Assembly (NCBI GenBank): GCA_903856875.1
Contig: CAIODE010000099.1
Location: forward strand, 1-5,609
DNA length: 5,609 bases
Reading direction: 5' to 3'
DNA from: an uncultured Burkholderiales bacterium
Lineage (GTDB): Bacteria > Pseudomonadota > Gammaproteobacteria > Burkholderiales > Burkholderiaceae_C
The stretch's first letter is position 1. Every line of letters starts with the position of its first letter. This document shows, piece after piece, positions 1-5,609 of the stretch. The notes beneath the pieces were generated by a model. The model was not told the DNA's origin, made no database searches, and saw only the letters and a list, made by a program, of their open reading frames with translations. The position numbers and the translations under genes were made by a program.

Positions 1-1085
1 GATTCCTTGAGTGCTGCCAACATGCGTGCGTTTTCTGCGGAGGTTCCGACAGTGAGGCGCAAACAGTTGGTGAGCAATGGGTGCATTTTAGAAACGTTCT
101 TGACCAAAATGCCTTTCAACTTCATACCTTCGAAGCAGTTTGTGGCGTCTGGCATACGAACCAAGAGCATATTGGCCTGACTGGGGAAGACTTGCACGCC
201 CGTCAATGCTGACAATGAATGGCTGAGTTTTTCGCGTTCTTGCCTAATGTGAGCCGCCTGTTGGGCAAAAACCTCTGCGTGCTCCAAAGCAAACAGCGCA
301 CATTCGCAATTCAAGACACTGATGTTGTAGGGCGGGCGTACTTTGTCGATTTCTGCAATCAAGGCCTTGGGGCCCATCATGTAACCAAGACGCACACCTG
401 CCAAACCAAATTTAGACAAGGTTCGCATGAGCAACACATGACCATGGTGTGCAATGCGGTCCATGTAGGTTTGGCTTGCAAAAGGCTGATAGGCCTCGTC
501 CATCACGACAAGACCGCCTTGTTGGCCTTGGGCCAGCACAATGCGCTCAATGGCGTCGGCATTCCAAAGTGTGCCCGTTGGGTTGTTGGGGTAGGCTAAA
601 TAAACCACCGCAGGTTTGTGCGCGGCTATGGCGCTCAACATGGCCGCTTCGTCCAACTCGAAGTTGGCAGTCAGAGGCACACCGTGAAATGTCACCCCTT
701 GCAATTGCGCACTCATGGCGTACATCACAAAGCCTGGCAGCGGCGCCAAAATGCTGGCCCCTGGCACATCACAGGCCACAGAAAGGAGCGTGATGAGTTC
801 ATCGGAGCCATTGCCCAGCATGATGTCAAAGCCTTCTGGCATGTGCGCATATTGGGCCAATTTGGCGCGCAACACATTGACGCGGTCACCGGGATAACGG
901 TTCAGGGCCAAAGCACCCAGACGATCGCCCAATTGCTGTTGCAATTCATGTGGCAAGCTGAAAGGATTCTCCATGGCATCGAGCTTGACCATGCCGCTTG
1001 AATCTTGAATGGCATAGGCATGCATGGACTGCACGTCTTGGCGAATGTGTTTCAGCCAAGGGGCGGGAGTTTTGTTTGGACTCAT
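1..1085 (-). CDS. hisC: Histidinol-phosphate aminotransferase HisC (3' end cut by window edge)
   Basis: PLP-dependent cytosolic enzyme that transaminates imidazole-acetol phosphate with glutamate to give histidinol phosphate. The frame is open from an ATG at 1085 to the window edge: 361 full codons plus two bases, with no stop reached. Fold-type I aminotransferase landmarks appear in order: NRYPGD (Tyr64), GNGSDELI (91-98), PGFVMY (117-122), YPNNPTG (165-171, cofactor Asn167 or Asn168), MDEAY (195-199, Asp196 expected to contact the PLP pyridine nitrogen), [15 protein letters not shown] (221-235, Lys225 the Schiff-base lysine), and CLRLTVGT (341-348, Arg343 the likely substrate-carboxylate arginine). 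The family is about 350-370 residues long and the last visible residues ([11 protein letters not shown]) match the usual C-terminus, so only a few codons should be missing. The start is chosen because its ATG overlaps the hisD stop as ATGA, which suggests translational coupling; only a weak A-rich AAAGAA precedes it. An ATG at codon 21 is a less likely alternative. Identification is firm; the hisC assignment over other class I/II aminotransferases rests on motifs plus the hisD neighbour. Confidence 0.95.
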   Translation of the reverse strand, partial: MSPNKTPAPWLKHIRQDVQSMHAYAIQDSSGMVKLDAMENPFSLPHELQQQLGDRLGALALNRYPGDRVNVLRAKLAQYAHMPEGFDIMLGNGSDELITLLSVACDVPGASILAPLPGFVMYAMSAQLQGVTFHGVPLTANFELDEAAMLSAIAAHKPAVVYLAYPNNPTGTLWNADAIERIVLAQGQQGGLVVMDEAYQPFASQTYMDRIAHHGHVLLMRTLSKFGLAGVRLGYMMGPKALIAEIDKVRPPYNISVLNCECALFALEHAEVFAQQAAHIRQEREKLSHSLSALTGVQVFPSQANMLLVRMPDATNCFEGMKLKGILVKNVSKMHPLLTNCLRLTVGTSAENARMLAALKE

Positions 1086-2428
1086 GGTGTTTTTCTTTGA
1101 GGCGGTACGGGGGTCAAGCGCAACTCTGCAGCACGGGCGTGCGCTTGCAAGCCCTCGCCGTAAGCCAGCTCCGCAGCAATTTTGCCCAGCGTTTGTGCGC
1201 CCCGCTCACTCACCTCAATGAGGCTTGAGCGCTTTTGAAAATCGTAAACACCCAAGGGTGAGGAGAAGCGTGCAGTGCCGCTGGTGGGCAACACATGGTT
1301 GGGCCCCGCACAATACTCGCCCAAAGATTCGCTGGTGAATGCACCCAAGAAAATAGCGCCCGCGTGCTTGAGCAAGGGCTCCCATTCATGGGGGTTGCGG
1401 CTGGACACTTCCAAGTGCTCGGGAGCGATGCGATTGCTGATCTCACAGGCCTCTTGCATGCTGCGAGTTTGAATGAGCGCACCGCGGTCGTTCATGGATT
1501 TGGCAATGATGGCTGCGCGCGGCAATGTGGGCAGCAACTGATCGATGGCCACTTGCACTTTGTCAATGTAGTCGGCATCTGGGCACAGCAAAATGCTTTG
1601 CGCCAACTCATCGTGCTCGGCTTGCGAAAACAAATCCATGGCCACCCACTCAGGCGGCGTCGTGCCATCGGCCAAGACCAAAATTTCGCTAGGGCCGGCA
1701 ATCATGTCGATGCCCACAGTGCCAAACACGCGCTTTTTCGCGCTGGCTACATAGGCGTTGCCAGGGCCCGTTATTTTGTCGACCTTGGGAACCGTTGCGG
1801 TGCCATAGGCCAATGCAGCCACCGCCTGTGCGCCGCCAATGGTGAACGCACGGGTCACGCCCGCCACATAAGCCGCAGCCAACACCAAAGCATTTTTCAC
1901 GCCTTGGGGTGTAGGTACCACCATGATGATTTCTTCAACACCCGCCACATGAGCAGGGATGGCGTTCATCAAAACGGACGAAGGATAAGCGGCCTTTCCG
2001 CCTGGAACATAAATGCCCACACGGTCAAGAGGCGTGACCTTTTGCCCTAATAAAGTGCCGTCTTCGTCTTTGTAAGACCAGCTTTCGCCAGAGGCTTTTT
2101 TCTGCGCCTCGTGGTAGCTGCGCACTCGCTTGGCGGCAGCTTGGAGTGCATCTCTTTGCGCAACAGGCAGTGATTCAAAAGCCGCTTTCAACTCCGCTTG
2201 CGTCAGCACCAATTGCTGCATGCTGTCGGCATTTAAACCATCAAAACGCTGCGTGTAGGCCAAGACAGCGAGGTCGCCACGGTGCTTCACATCGGCCAAG
2301 ATTTCGGCAACGCGCGATTCAATGGCCGCGTCGTCATCGGCAGACCAGTGCAAGCGCTTTTGAAATGCGGCTTCAAAATCCGTGTCGGACGTTTTCAAAC
2401 GCAATGCTTTGGCGACTAGCGTGGTCAT
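1082..2428 (-). CDS. hisD: Histidinol dehydrogenase HisD
   Basis: Zinc- and NAD-dependent enzyme that oxidises L-histidinol twice, via histidinal, to L-histidine, the last two steps of the pathway. The 448-residue product is close to the family norm (about 430-450). Visible landmarks are [16 protein letters not shown] (141-156), [15 protein letters not shown] (196-210), [14 protein letters not shown] (219-232), [10 protein letters not shown] (241-250), SQAEHDE (268-274), RIAPEHLE (333-340), [10 protein letters not shown] (375-384), GVYDFQKR (393-400) and LQAHARAAE (427-435). By comparison with E. coli HisD, Gln269, His272 and His430 are zinc ligands, and Glu337 with His338 is the catalytic pair. 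The position of the fourth ligand, Asp360 in E. coli, holds Glu371 here. I chose the ATG at 2428 because AAGAGA lies 8 bases upstream and homologues start near this point. An in-frame TTG at 2476 would add 16 residues but has no ribosome-binding site. The gene lies 54 bases after hisG and overlaps hisC by 4 bases. Confidence 0.96.
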   Translation of the reverse strand: MTTLVAKALRLKTSDTDFEAAFQKRLHWSADDDAAIESRVAEILADVKHRGDLAVLAYTQRFDGLNADSMQQLVLTQAELKAAFESLPVAQRDALQAAAKRVRSYHEAQKKASGESWSYKDEDGTLLGQKVTPLDRVGIYVPGGKAAYPSSVLMNAIPAHVAGVEEIIMVVPTPQGVKNALVLAAAYVAGVTRAFTIGGAQAVAALAYGTATVPKVDKITGPGNAYVASAKKRVFGTVGIDMIAGPSEILVLADGTTPPEWVAMDLFSQAEHDELAQSILLCPDADYIDKVQVAIDQLLPTLPRAAIIAKSMNDRGALIQTRSMQEACEISNRIAPEHLEVSSRNPHEWEPLLKHAGAIFLGAFTSESLGEYCAGPNHVLPTSGTARFSSPLGVYDFQKRSSLIEVSERGAQTLGKIAAELAYGEGLQAHARAAELRLTPVPPQRKTP

Positions 2429-2436
2429 GAGTCTAA

Positions 2437-2442
2437 TCTCTT
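2437..2442 (-). promoter_or_regulatory. Ribosome-binding site of hisD
   Basis: On the minus strand the sequence AAGAGA ends 8 bases before the ATG at 2428. It is a moderate Shine-Dalgarno match at good spacing, and it favours this start over the upstream TTG at 2476, which has no comparable site. Confidence 0.55.
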
Positions 2443-2482
2443 GTGGTGAAGTAGGGCTGTTGAGAATACTGCGCAACTGATC

Positions 2483-3139
2483 TTAAGATTTGGCAGCAGC
2501 ACGCGCTGCCACTGCGCTTGCAAAAGCGTCAATGATGGCGCGAATAGGTTCTTGTTTCAATTTCAGTGAGGCTTGATTCACCACCAGCCTTGAACTGATG
2601 TCCATGATGCGCTCGACTTCTATCAAGTGATTGGCTTTCAAGGTACTGCCCGTGGAAACCAAGTCAACAATGGCATCGGCCAAGCCTGTGAGTGGGGCCA
2701 ACTCCATGCTGCCATAGAGCTTGATCAGGTCAACGTGAACACCTTTTTGCGCAAAAAATTCGCGCGCAATGAGGGTGTATTTGGTAGCCACTTTAAGGCG
2801 AGAACCAGACTTCACAGCTGAAGCGTAATCGTAATCGGCACGCACAGCCACGCTCATACGGCACTTGGCAATTTGCAAATCCAAGGGTTGGTACAAACCG
2901 TGCCCGCCGTGTTCAATGAGTGTGTCTTTGCCCGTCACGCCCAGATCGGCGCCACCATACTCCACATAGGTTGGCACATCGGTTGCGCGAACCAACACCA
3001 CTTGCACGCCCGCTTGGTTGGTGGGCAAAATAAGTTTGCGAGAAGTTTCTGGATCTTCCAGCACTTCGATGCCCGCCGCTTTTAAGAGCGGTAGCGTTTC
3101 ATCAAAAATTCGTCCTTTGGACAAGGCCAAGGTGATCAT
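2483..3139 (-). CDS. hisG: ATP phosphoribosyltransferase catalytic subunit HisG, short form
   Basis: Catalyses the first step of histidine biosynthesis, joining ATP and PRPP to give phosphoribosyl-ATP plus pyrophosphate. The product has 218 residues, which makes it the short type (HisG-S): it ends after the two catalytic lobes and lacks the roughly 80-residue C-terminal regulatory domain of the long E. coli type. N-terminal motifs include [16 protein letters not shown] (4-19) and [14 protein letters not shown] (61-74). Residues 146-167 fit the family signature pattern (Glu146, Gly152, Asp159, then STGSTL at 162-167), which forms the PRPP-binding loop. Short HisG proteins work as a hetero-octamer with HisZ, a class II tRNA synthetase-like subunit that also carries histidine feedback control; no hisZ is present here. 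The ATG at 3139 is supported by AGGAA five bases upstream and by the canonical N-terminus. The gene starts 14 bases after the murA stop and probably shares its transcript. Confidence 0.97.
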   Translation of the reverse strand: MITLALSKGRIFDETLPLLKAAGIEVLEDPETSRKLILPTNQAGVQVVLVRATDVPTYVEYGGADLGVTGKDTLIEHGGHGLYQPLDLQIAKCRMSVAVRADYDYASAVKSGSRLKVATKYTLIAREFFAQKGVHVDLIKLYGSMELAPLTGLADAIVDLVSTGSTLKANHLIEVERIMDISSRLVVNQASLKLKQEPIRAIIDAFASAVAARAAAKS

Positions 3140-3144
3140 GTCAG

Positions 3145-3149
3145 TTCCT
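3145..3149 (-). promoter_or_regulatory. Ribosome-binding site of hisG
   Basis: AGGAA on the minus strand lies 5 bases before the hisG ATG at 3139, within the 14-base murA-hisG gap. It is the clearest Shine-Dalgarno site in the his part of the window and fixes the hisG start. Confidence 0.7.
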
Positions 3150-3153
3150 GTGA

Positions 3154-4419
3154 TTACTTCGAACGTTCAATTTGCGCGCCCACTTTGCGCAGCTTCGCTT
3201 CCATGCGGTCGTAGCCACGGTCGAGGTGGTAAATGCGGTCAACGATGGTTTCGCCTTCCGCCACCAACCCGGCAATGACCAAACTGGCTGAAGCCCGTAA
3301 ATCGGTGGCCATCACAATGGCCCCTGACAATTGGGGAACGCCTTGGACCACCGAAACTTTACCGTCAATTTGAATGTTGGCGCCCAAGCGAACCAATTCA
3401 TTGACGTGCATGAAACGATTTTCAAAAATGGTTTCAGTGACTTTGCTGGTGCCTTCGGAAATGCAGTTCAAAGCCATGAACTGGGCTTGCATGTCGGTTG
3501 GGAAACCAGGGTACTCGGTGGTGCGAAAGCTTTGGGCCTTCATCCGGCCCTGCGCTTTCACGCGAACAAAGTTGGAACCCACTTCAATCTGAGCGCCAGC
3601 ATCTCTCAGTTTTTCAATGACTGCATCTAGGTGGTCGCCACGCGCATGCTTCAACACCACATCGCCGCCAGTGGCCGCCACAGCACATAAAAATGTGCCG
3701 GCTTCAATTCGATCGGCCACGACAGCATGGTCGCAGCCCTTGAGTTTTTCAACCCCTTGAATGTGAATTCGGCTGGTGCCGTGGCCTTCAATCTTGGCGC
3801 CCATCTGAATGAGCATTTCGGCCAAATCAGGAATTTCTGGTTCTTGCGCTGCATTTTCTAAAACAGTTTCACCCTCGGCCAAAGCAGCTGCCATCAAAAA
3901 GTTCTCAGTGCCCGTGACGGTCACCATGTCGGTGGCAATGCGTGCGCCTTTTAAGCGAGTGCGTCCGTTGGTCAAACTCGCCACCATGTAACCGTGCTCG
4001 ACCACGATCTTCGCGCCCATGGCCTGCAAGCCTTTGATGTGTTGATCGACGGGCCGCGAGCCAATGGCGCACCCACCAGGCAGCGAGACGCGTGCTTTGC
4101 CGAATCGGGCTAACAAGGGGCCAAGTGCCAGCACGGAGGCGCGCATGGTTTTCACCATTTCATAAGGCGCTTCGGGATTGTTCAGTGCATTGGCATCCAA
4201 ACTAACGCTGCCGTCTTCTGCATGCAGGCAAGTCACACCCATGTTGCGAATGAGTTTCAGCATGGTGCTGACGTCTTGCAACTTCGGAACATTGCGGAGC
4301 ACGACCGCCTGATCAGTTAACAGGGCAGCACAGAGTTCGGGCAAGGCGGCATTTTTGGCGCCTGAAATTTCGATTTCGCCATTCAAAGAATAACCGCCAC
4401 GAATGATGAGTTTGTCCAT
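3154..4419 (-). CDS. murA: UDP-N-acetylglucosamine 1-carboxyvinyltransferase MurA
   Basis: Cytosolic enzyme that transfers enolpyruvate from phosphoenolpyruvate to UDP-N-acetylglucosamine, the first committed step of peptidoglycan synthesis and the target of fosfomycin. From the ATG at 4419 it has 421 residues, matching the usual size of about 417-421. It shows the two-lobed EPSP-synthase-like repeat pattern and the expected active-site residues: Lys22 in [10 protein letters not shown] (19-28), Cys117 in [15 protein letters not shown] (113-127; equivalent to E. coli Cys115, the fosfomycin-modified residue), Arg122, Asp309 in [11 protein letters not shown] (304-314, the general base region) and Arg401 in [12 protein letters not shown] (399-410). 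Because Cys is present rather than Asp, the enzyme is of the fosfomycin-modifiable class. An in-frame ATG at 4488 would add 23 residues reaching into ibaG. I prefer 4419 because MDKLIIRGG is the standard MurA N-terminus, although only an A-rich leader and no Shine-Dalgarno motif precedes it. The gene sits between ibaG and hisG. Confidence 0.97.
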   Translation of the reverse strand: MDKLIIRGGYSLNGEIEISGAKNAALPELCAALLTDQAVVLRNVPKLQDVSTMLKLIRNMGVTCLHAEDGSVSLDANALNNPEAPYEMVKTMRASVLALGPLLARFGKARVSLPGGCAIGSRPVDQHIKGLQAMGAKIVVEHGYMVASLTNGRTRLKGARIATDMVTVTGTENFLMAAALAEGETVLENAAQEPEIPDLAEMLIQMGAKIEGHGTSRIHIQGVEKLKGCDHAVVADRIEAGTFLCAVAATGGDVVLKHARGDHLDAVIEKLRDAGAQIEVGSNFVRVKAQGRMKAQSFRTTEYPGFPTDMQAQFMALNCISEGTSKVTETIFENRFMHVNELVRLGANIQIDGKVSVVQGVPQLSGAIVMATDLRASASLVIAGLVAEGETIVDRIYHLDRGYDRMEAKLRKVGAQIERSK

Positions 4420-4466
4420 TTTTTTTGTTTGAGTAGCAGAAAGTGTGCTTTGATTCTGACTGGCGA

Positions 4467-4709
4467 TCAAGCTTGCGCTTTGGTCCATTCAGCAGGCGTG
4501 AAAGTTTTCATTGACAAGGCATGCACCTCATCGTTTTGCATTTTGTTGCCCAAGCTGGCGTAAACCTTTTGATGGCGCGCAATGAGGCGCAGGCCCTCAA
4601 ACTGAGCTGACACCACCACAGCTTGCCAATGCCGGCCGTCACCATCCACGGTGAGGTGTTGGCATGGCAACCCGGCGGCAATCATGTTTTGAATTTGTTC
4701 TGCAGTCAT
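4467..4709 (-). CDS. ibaG: BolA-family protein, IbaG (YrbA) type
   Basis: Small cytosolic protein of 80 residues with the whole BolA fold. BolA-family members pair with monothiol glutaredoxins around a [2Fe-2S] cluster and take part in iron-sulfur trafficking; IbaG in E. coli was linked to acid stress. Visible signs are [20 protein letters not shown] (21-40), [10 protein letters not shown] (45-54), [15 protein letters not shown] (61-75) with the invariant His63 that serves as a cluster ligand in the family, and Cys16 and His27 in the region before and in the variable loop. The GDGRHW motif and the position directly upstream of murA, as in the E. coli ibaG-murA pair, favour the IbaG subgroup over BolA itself. 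The start at 4709 gives the normal length but has no clear Shine-Dalgarno site; TTAAGCTGAACAAA precedes it. It begins 40 bases after the permease stop and ends 47 bases before murA. The cellular role in this organism is inferred from the family. Confidence 0.9.
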   Translation of the reverse strand: MTAEQIQNMIAAGLPCQHLTVDGDGRHWQAVVVSAQFEGLRLIARHQKVYASLGNKMQNDEVHALSMKTFTPAEWTKAQA

Positions 4710-4724
4710 TTTGTTCAGCTTAAG

Positions 4725-4754
4725 AAAGAAGTCATCAGCAAAGAAATCATCAGC
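4725..4754. repeat. 15-base direct tandem repeat, two copies
   Basis: On the plus strand, AAAGAAGTCATCAGC (4725-4739) is followed at once by AAAGAAATCATCAGC (4740-4754); the copies differ only at their seventh base (G4731 versus A4746). The right copy contains the permease stop codon (minus strand TGA at 4752-4750) and the final two bases of its last codon, and the left copy lies in the permease-ibaG gap. It looks like a small local duplication that lengthened the spacer. On the minus strand the permease stop is followed directly by a second in-frame TGA. Confidence 0.85.
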
Positions 4755-5505
4755 CTCTGATTTTGTAGCCTGATTTCAGCAATTGAATGGCCAAAGTACT
4801 GATGGCCAACATGGCCACAGAAACGACTGCCAAGCTGGTCCAAGGCGAGACATCGCTTTGGCCAAAAAAGCCGTATCTGAAACCATCAATCATGTAAAAG
4901 AAAGGGTTTAAATGACTCAAGCCTTGCCAAAACGGCGGCAAAGAATGAATGGAATAGAAAACACCCGACAAGAAGGTCATGGGCATGATCACAAAACTTT
5001 GAAAAGCAGCCATTTGGTCAAATTTTTCGGACCAAAGACCTGCAACCAATCCCAAGGCACCCAAGAGGCCGGCACACAAAACGGCAAACACCAAAATCCA
5101 AACGGGCGCATGGTACTGCAAGGGTGCAAACCAAACCGTGACGGCAAAGACACCAAAGCCCACCGCCAAGCCGCGCAACATAGATGAGCCCACATAGGCC
5201 ACGTACCAGTGCCAGTGAGATAAGGGTGTGAGCAACAAGAAAACAATGTTGCCCATGATTTTGCTTTGCACCAAGCTGGACGAACTGTTGGCAAAAGCAT
5301 TTTGCAAGACGCTCATCATGATGAGGCCGGGCAACAAAAACGCCGTGTAGGGCACGTTGTCGTAAACCTTCACATGGTCTTCTAAGACATGGCCAAAAAT
5401 CATCATGTACAAGACCGAAGTCAAAACGGGCGCGGCAATGGTTTGGAAGGCAACTTTCCAAAAGCGCAACACCTCTTTGTACAACAACATGCGCCAACCG
5501 TTCAT
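4750..5505 (-). CDS. ABC-2 type transporter membrane protein (YadH-like)
   Basis: Inner-membrane permease half of an ABC exporter, 251 residues, close to E. coli YadH in length. Hydrophobic stretches suggest six membrane segments at about residues 20-40, 53-72, 101-126, 133-158, 166-188 and 224-244. The family-typical patch MMSVLQNAFANSSSSLVQSK (63-82), followed by GNIVFLLLTPLS (85-96), is the cytoplasmic coupling region of ABC-2 permeases. LSGVFYSIHSLPPFW (179-193) and NPFFYMIDGFRYGFFGQSD (200-218) are also characteristic of this branch. The ATG at 5505 overlaps the stop codon of the upstream ATPase gene as ATGA, with GAGGG 6 bases before it, which supports both the start and a stoichiometric ATPase-permease pair. 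The substrate cannot be told from sequence; related pairs are called multidrug, polysaccharide or lipid exporters on weak grounds. Position before ibaG-murA in an envelope-flavoured operon is compatible with an envelope substrate, but this is inference. Confidence 0.9.
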   Translation of the reverse strand: MNGWRMLLYKEVLRFWKVAFQTIAAPVLTSVLYMMIFGHVLEDHVKVYDNVPYTAFLLPGLIMMSVLQNAFANSSSSLVQSKIMGNIVFLLLTPLSHWHWYVAYVGSSMLRGLAVGFGVFAVTVWFAPLQYHAPVWILVFAVLCAGLLGALGLVAGLWSEKFDQMAAFQSFVIMPMTFLSGVFYSIHSLPPFWQGLSHLNPFFYMIDGFRYGFFGQSDVSPWTSLAVVSVAMLAISTLAIQLLKSGYKIRG

Positions 5506-5609
5506 GCTTTGCCCTCGGACATTACATCCAAAAAGACATCTTCCAAATCGGCCTTGCGAATTTCAACATCTTCTGCGACCAAGCCTGCTTGTCGAACAGC
5601 CGACAAGTA
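5502..5609 (-). CDS. ABC transporter ATP-binding protein (C-terminal fragment, 5' part beyond window)
   Basis: Only the last 35 codons and the TGA stop (5504-5502) are inside the window; the gene enters from the right edge in an open frame. The tail reads as AVRQAGLVAEDVEIRKADLE (residues 4-23 of the fragment), then DVFLDVMSEGKA. A short domain ending in [T/D]LEDVFL is typical of the C-terminus of ATPases that drive ABC-2 permeases (the YadG/CcmA type). No Walker or signature motif is visible because these lie further upstream. The identification rests on this tail and on the ATGA overlap with the ABC-2 permease. The expected role is ATP hydrolysis at the cytoplasmic face to power that permease. 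Confidence 0.8.
   Translation of the reverse strand, partial: YLSAVRQAGLVAEDVEIRKADLEDVFLDVMSEGKA
5512..5516 (-). promoter_or_regulatory. Ribosome-binding site of the ABC-2 permease gene
   Basis: GAGGG on the minus strand lies 6 bases before the permease ATG at 5505 and is embedded in the last codons of the ATPase gene. It supports the chosen start and reinitiation across the ATGA overlap. Confidence 0.6.

Noticed and set aside
219..1001. Plus-strand open frames opposite hisC (219-599, 449-793, 618-1001)
   Set aside because: All lie antisense to an unbroken HisC frame with full family motifs; their translations resemble no family and they overlap each other.
1295..2050. 251-codon open frame on the plus strand opposite hisD
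   Set aside because: It is antisense to well-supported HisD coding sequence, its product has no recognisable motif and an odd His-, Arg- and Gln-rich composition, and it arises from codon bias of the gene opposite.
2429..2476. TTG start for hisD at 2476, adding 16 residues
   Set aside because: No ribosome-binding site precedes the TTG, the added residues do not resemble HisD, and the ATG at 2428 has AAGAGA at good spacing.
2458..2482. Imperfect inverted repeat (GTTG/CAAC arms) in the hisG-hisD gap as a hairpin or operator
   Set aside because: The arms are only about 4-6 bases with a mismatch and a long loop, with no T run after them; chance is a sufficient explanation.
4411..4430. Run of eight T bases on the plus strand as a possible terminator
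   Set aside because: No stem-loop precedes the run, all genes are on the other strand, and on that strand the run reads as A bases leading into the murA start.
5018..5497. 159-codon minus-strand frame inside the ABC permease gene
   Set aside because: Out of frame with the permease, which has the membrane segments, ribosome-binding site and family motifs; the alternative is Cys- and Arg-rich noise.
1..5609. Mobile element, CRISPR, tRNA or horizontally acquired island
   Set aside because: No repeats of the right type, no transposase or integrase frames, no tRNA-like cloverleaf, and every stretch is covered by housekeeping genes of even composition on one strand.

Overview
The window reads as an ordinary chromosomal region of a betaproteobacterium. 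It is most likely from the order Burkholderiales, and the protein style and moderate GC content (roughly 50-55% by eye) fit a freshwater Comamonadaceae-like organism. Two things support this placement. One is the gene order, an ABC-2 transporter pair, then a BolA-family gene, murA, hisG, hisD and hisC, which I recall as typical of that group. The other is the short form of HisG. The genus cannot be fixed from what is visible.

All seven genes lie on the minus strand, so transcription runs from the right end of the window to the left. In that order they are: the last 35 codons of an ABC transporter ATPase (5502-5609, cut by the window edge); its ABC-2 membrane partner (4750-5505); a small BolA/IbaG-type gene (4467-4709); murA (3154-4419); hisG (2483-3139); hisD (1082-2428); and hisC (1-1085, missing only its extreme 3' end). 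Junctions are tight: a 4-base ATGA overlap, then gaps of 40, 47, 14 and 54 bases, then another 4-base ATGA overlap. No convincing terminator or promoter lies between them, so the genes are probably co-transcribed as one long operon whose promoter is beyond the right edge.

Functionally the run joins two themes. The right part concerns the cell envelope and iron-sulfur handling: an exporter of unknown substrate, IbaG, and MurA, which makes the first committed peptidoglycan precursor. The left part is histidine biosynthesis: HisG performs the first step, HisC the transamination of imidazole-acetol phosphate, and HisD the final two oxidations. HisG is the short form and should need HisZ, which is not in the window.

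I found no mobile element, CRISPR array, RNA gene, prophage part or unknown system. The points worth a second look are small: a Glu where E. coli HisD has its zinc-binding Asp, a 15-base tandem duplication between the permease and ibaG, start-codon questions for murA and hisD, and the unknown substrate of the transporter.
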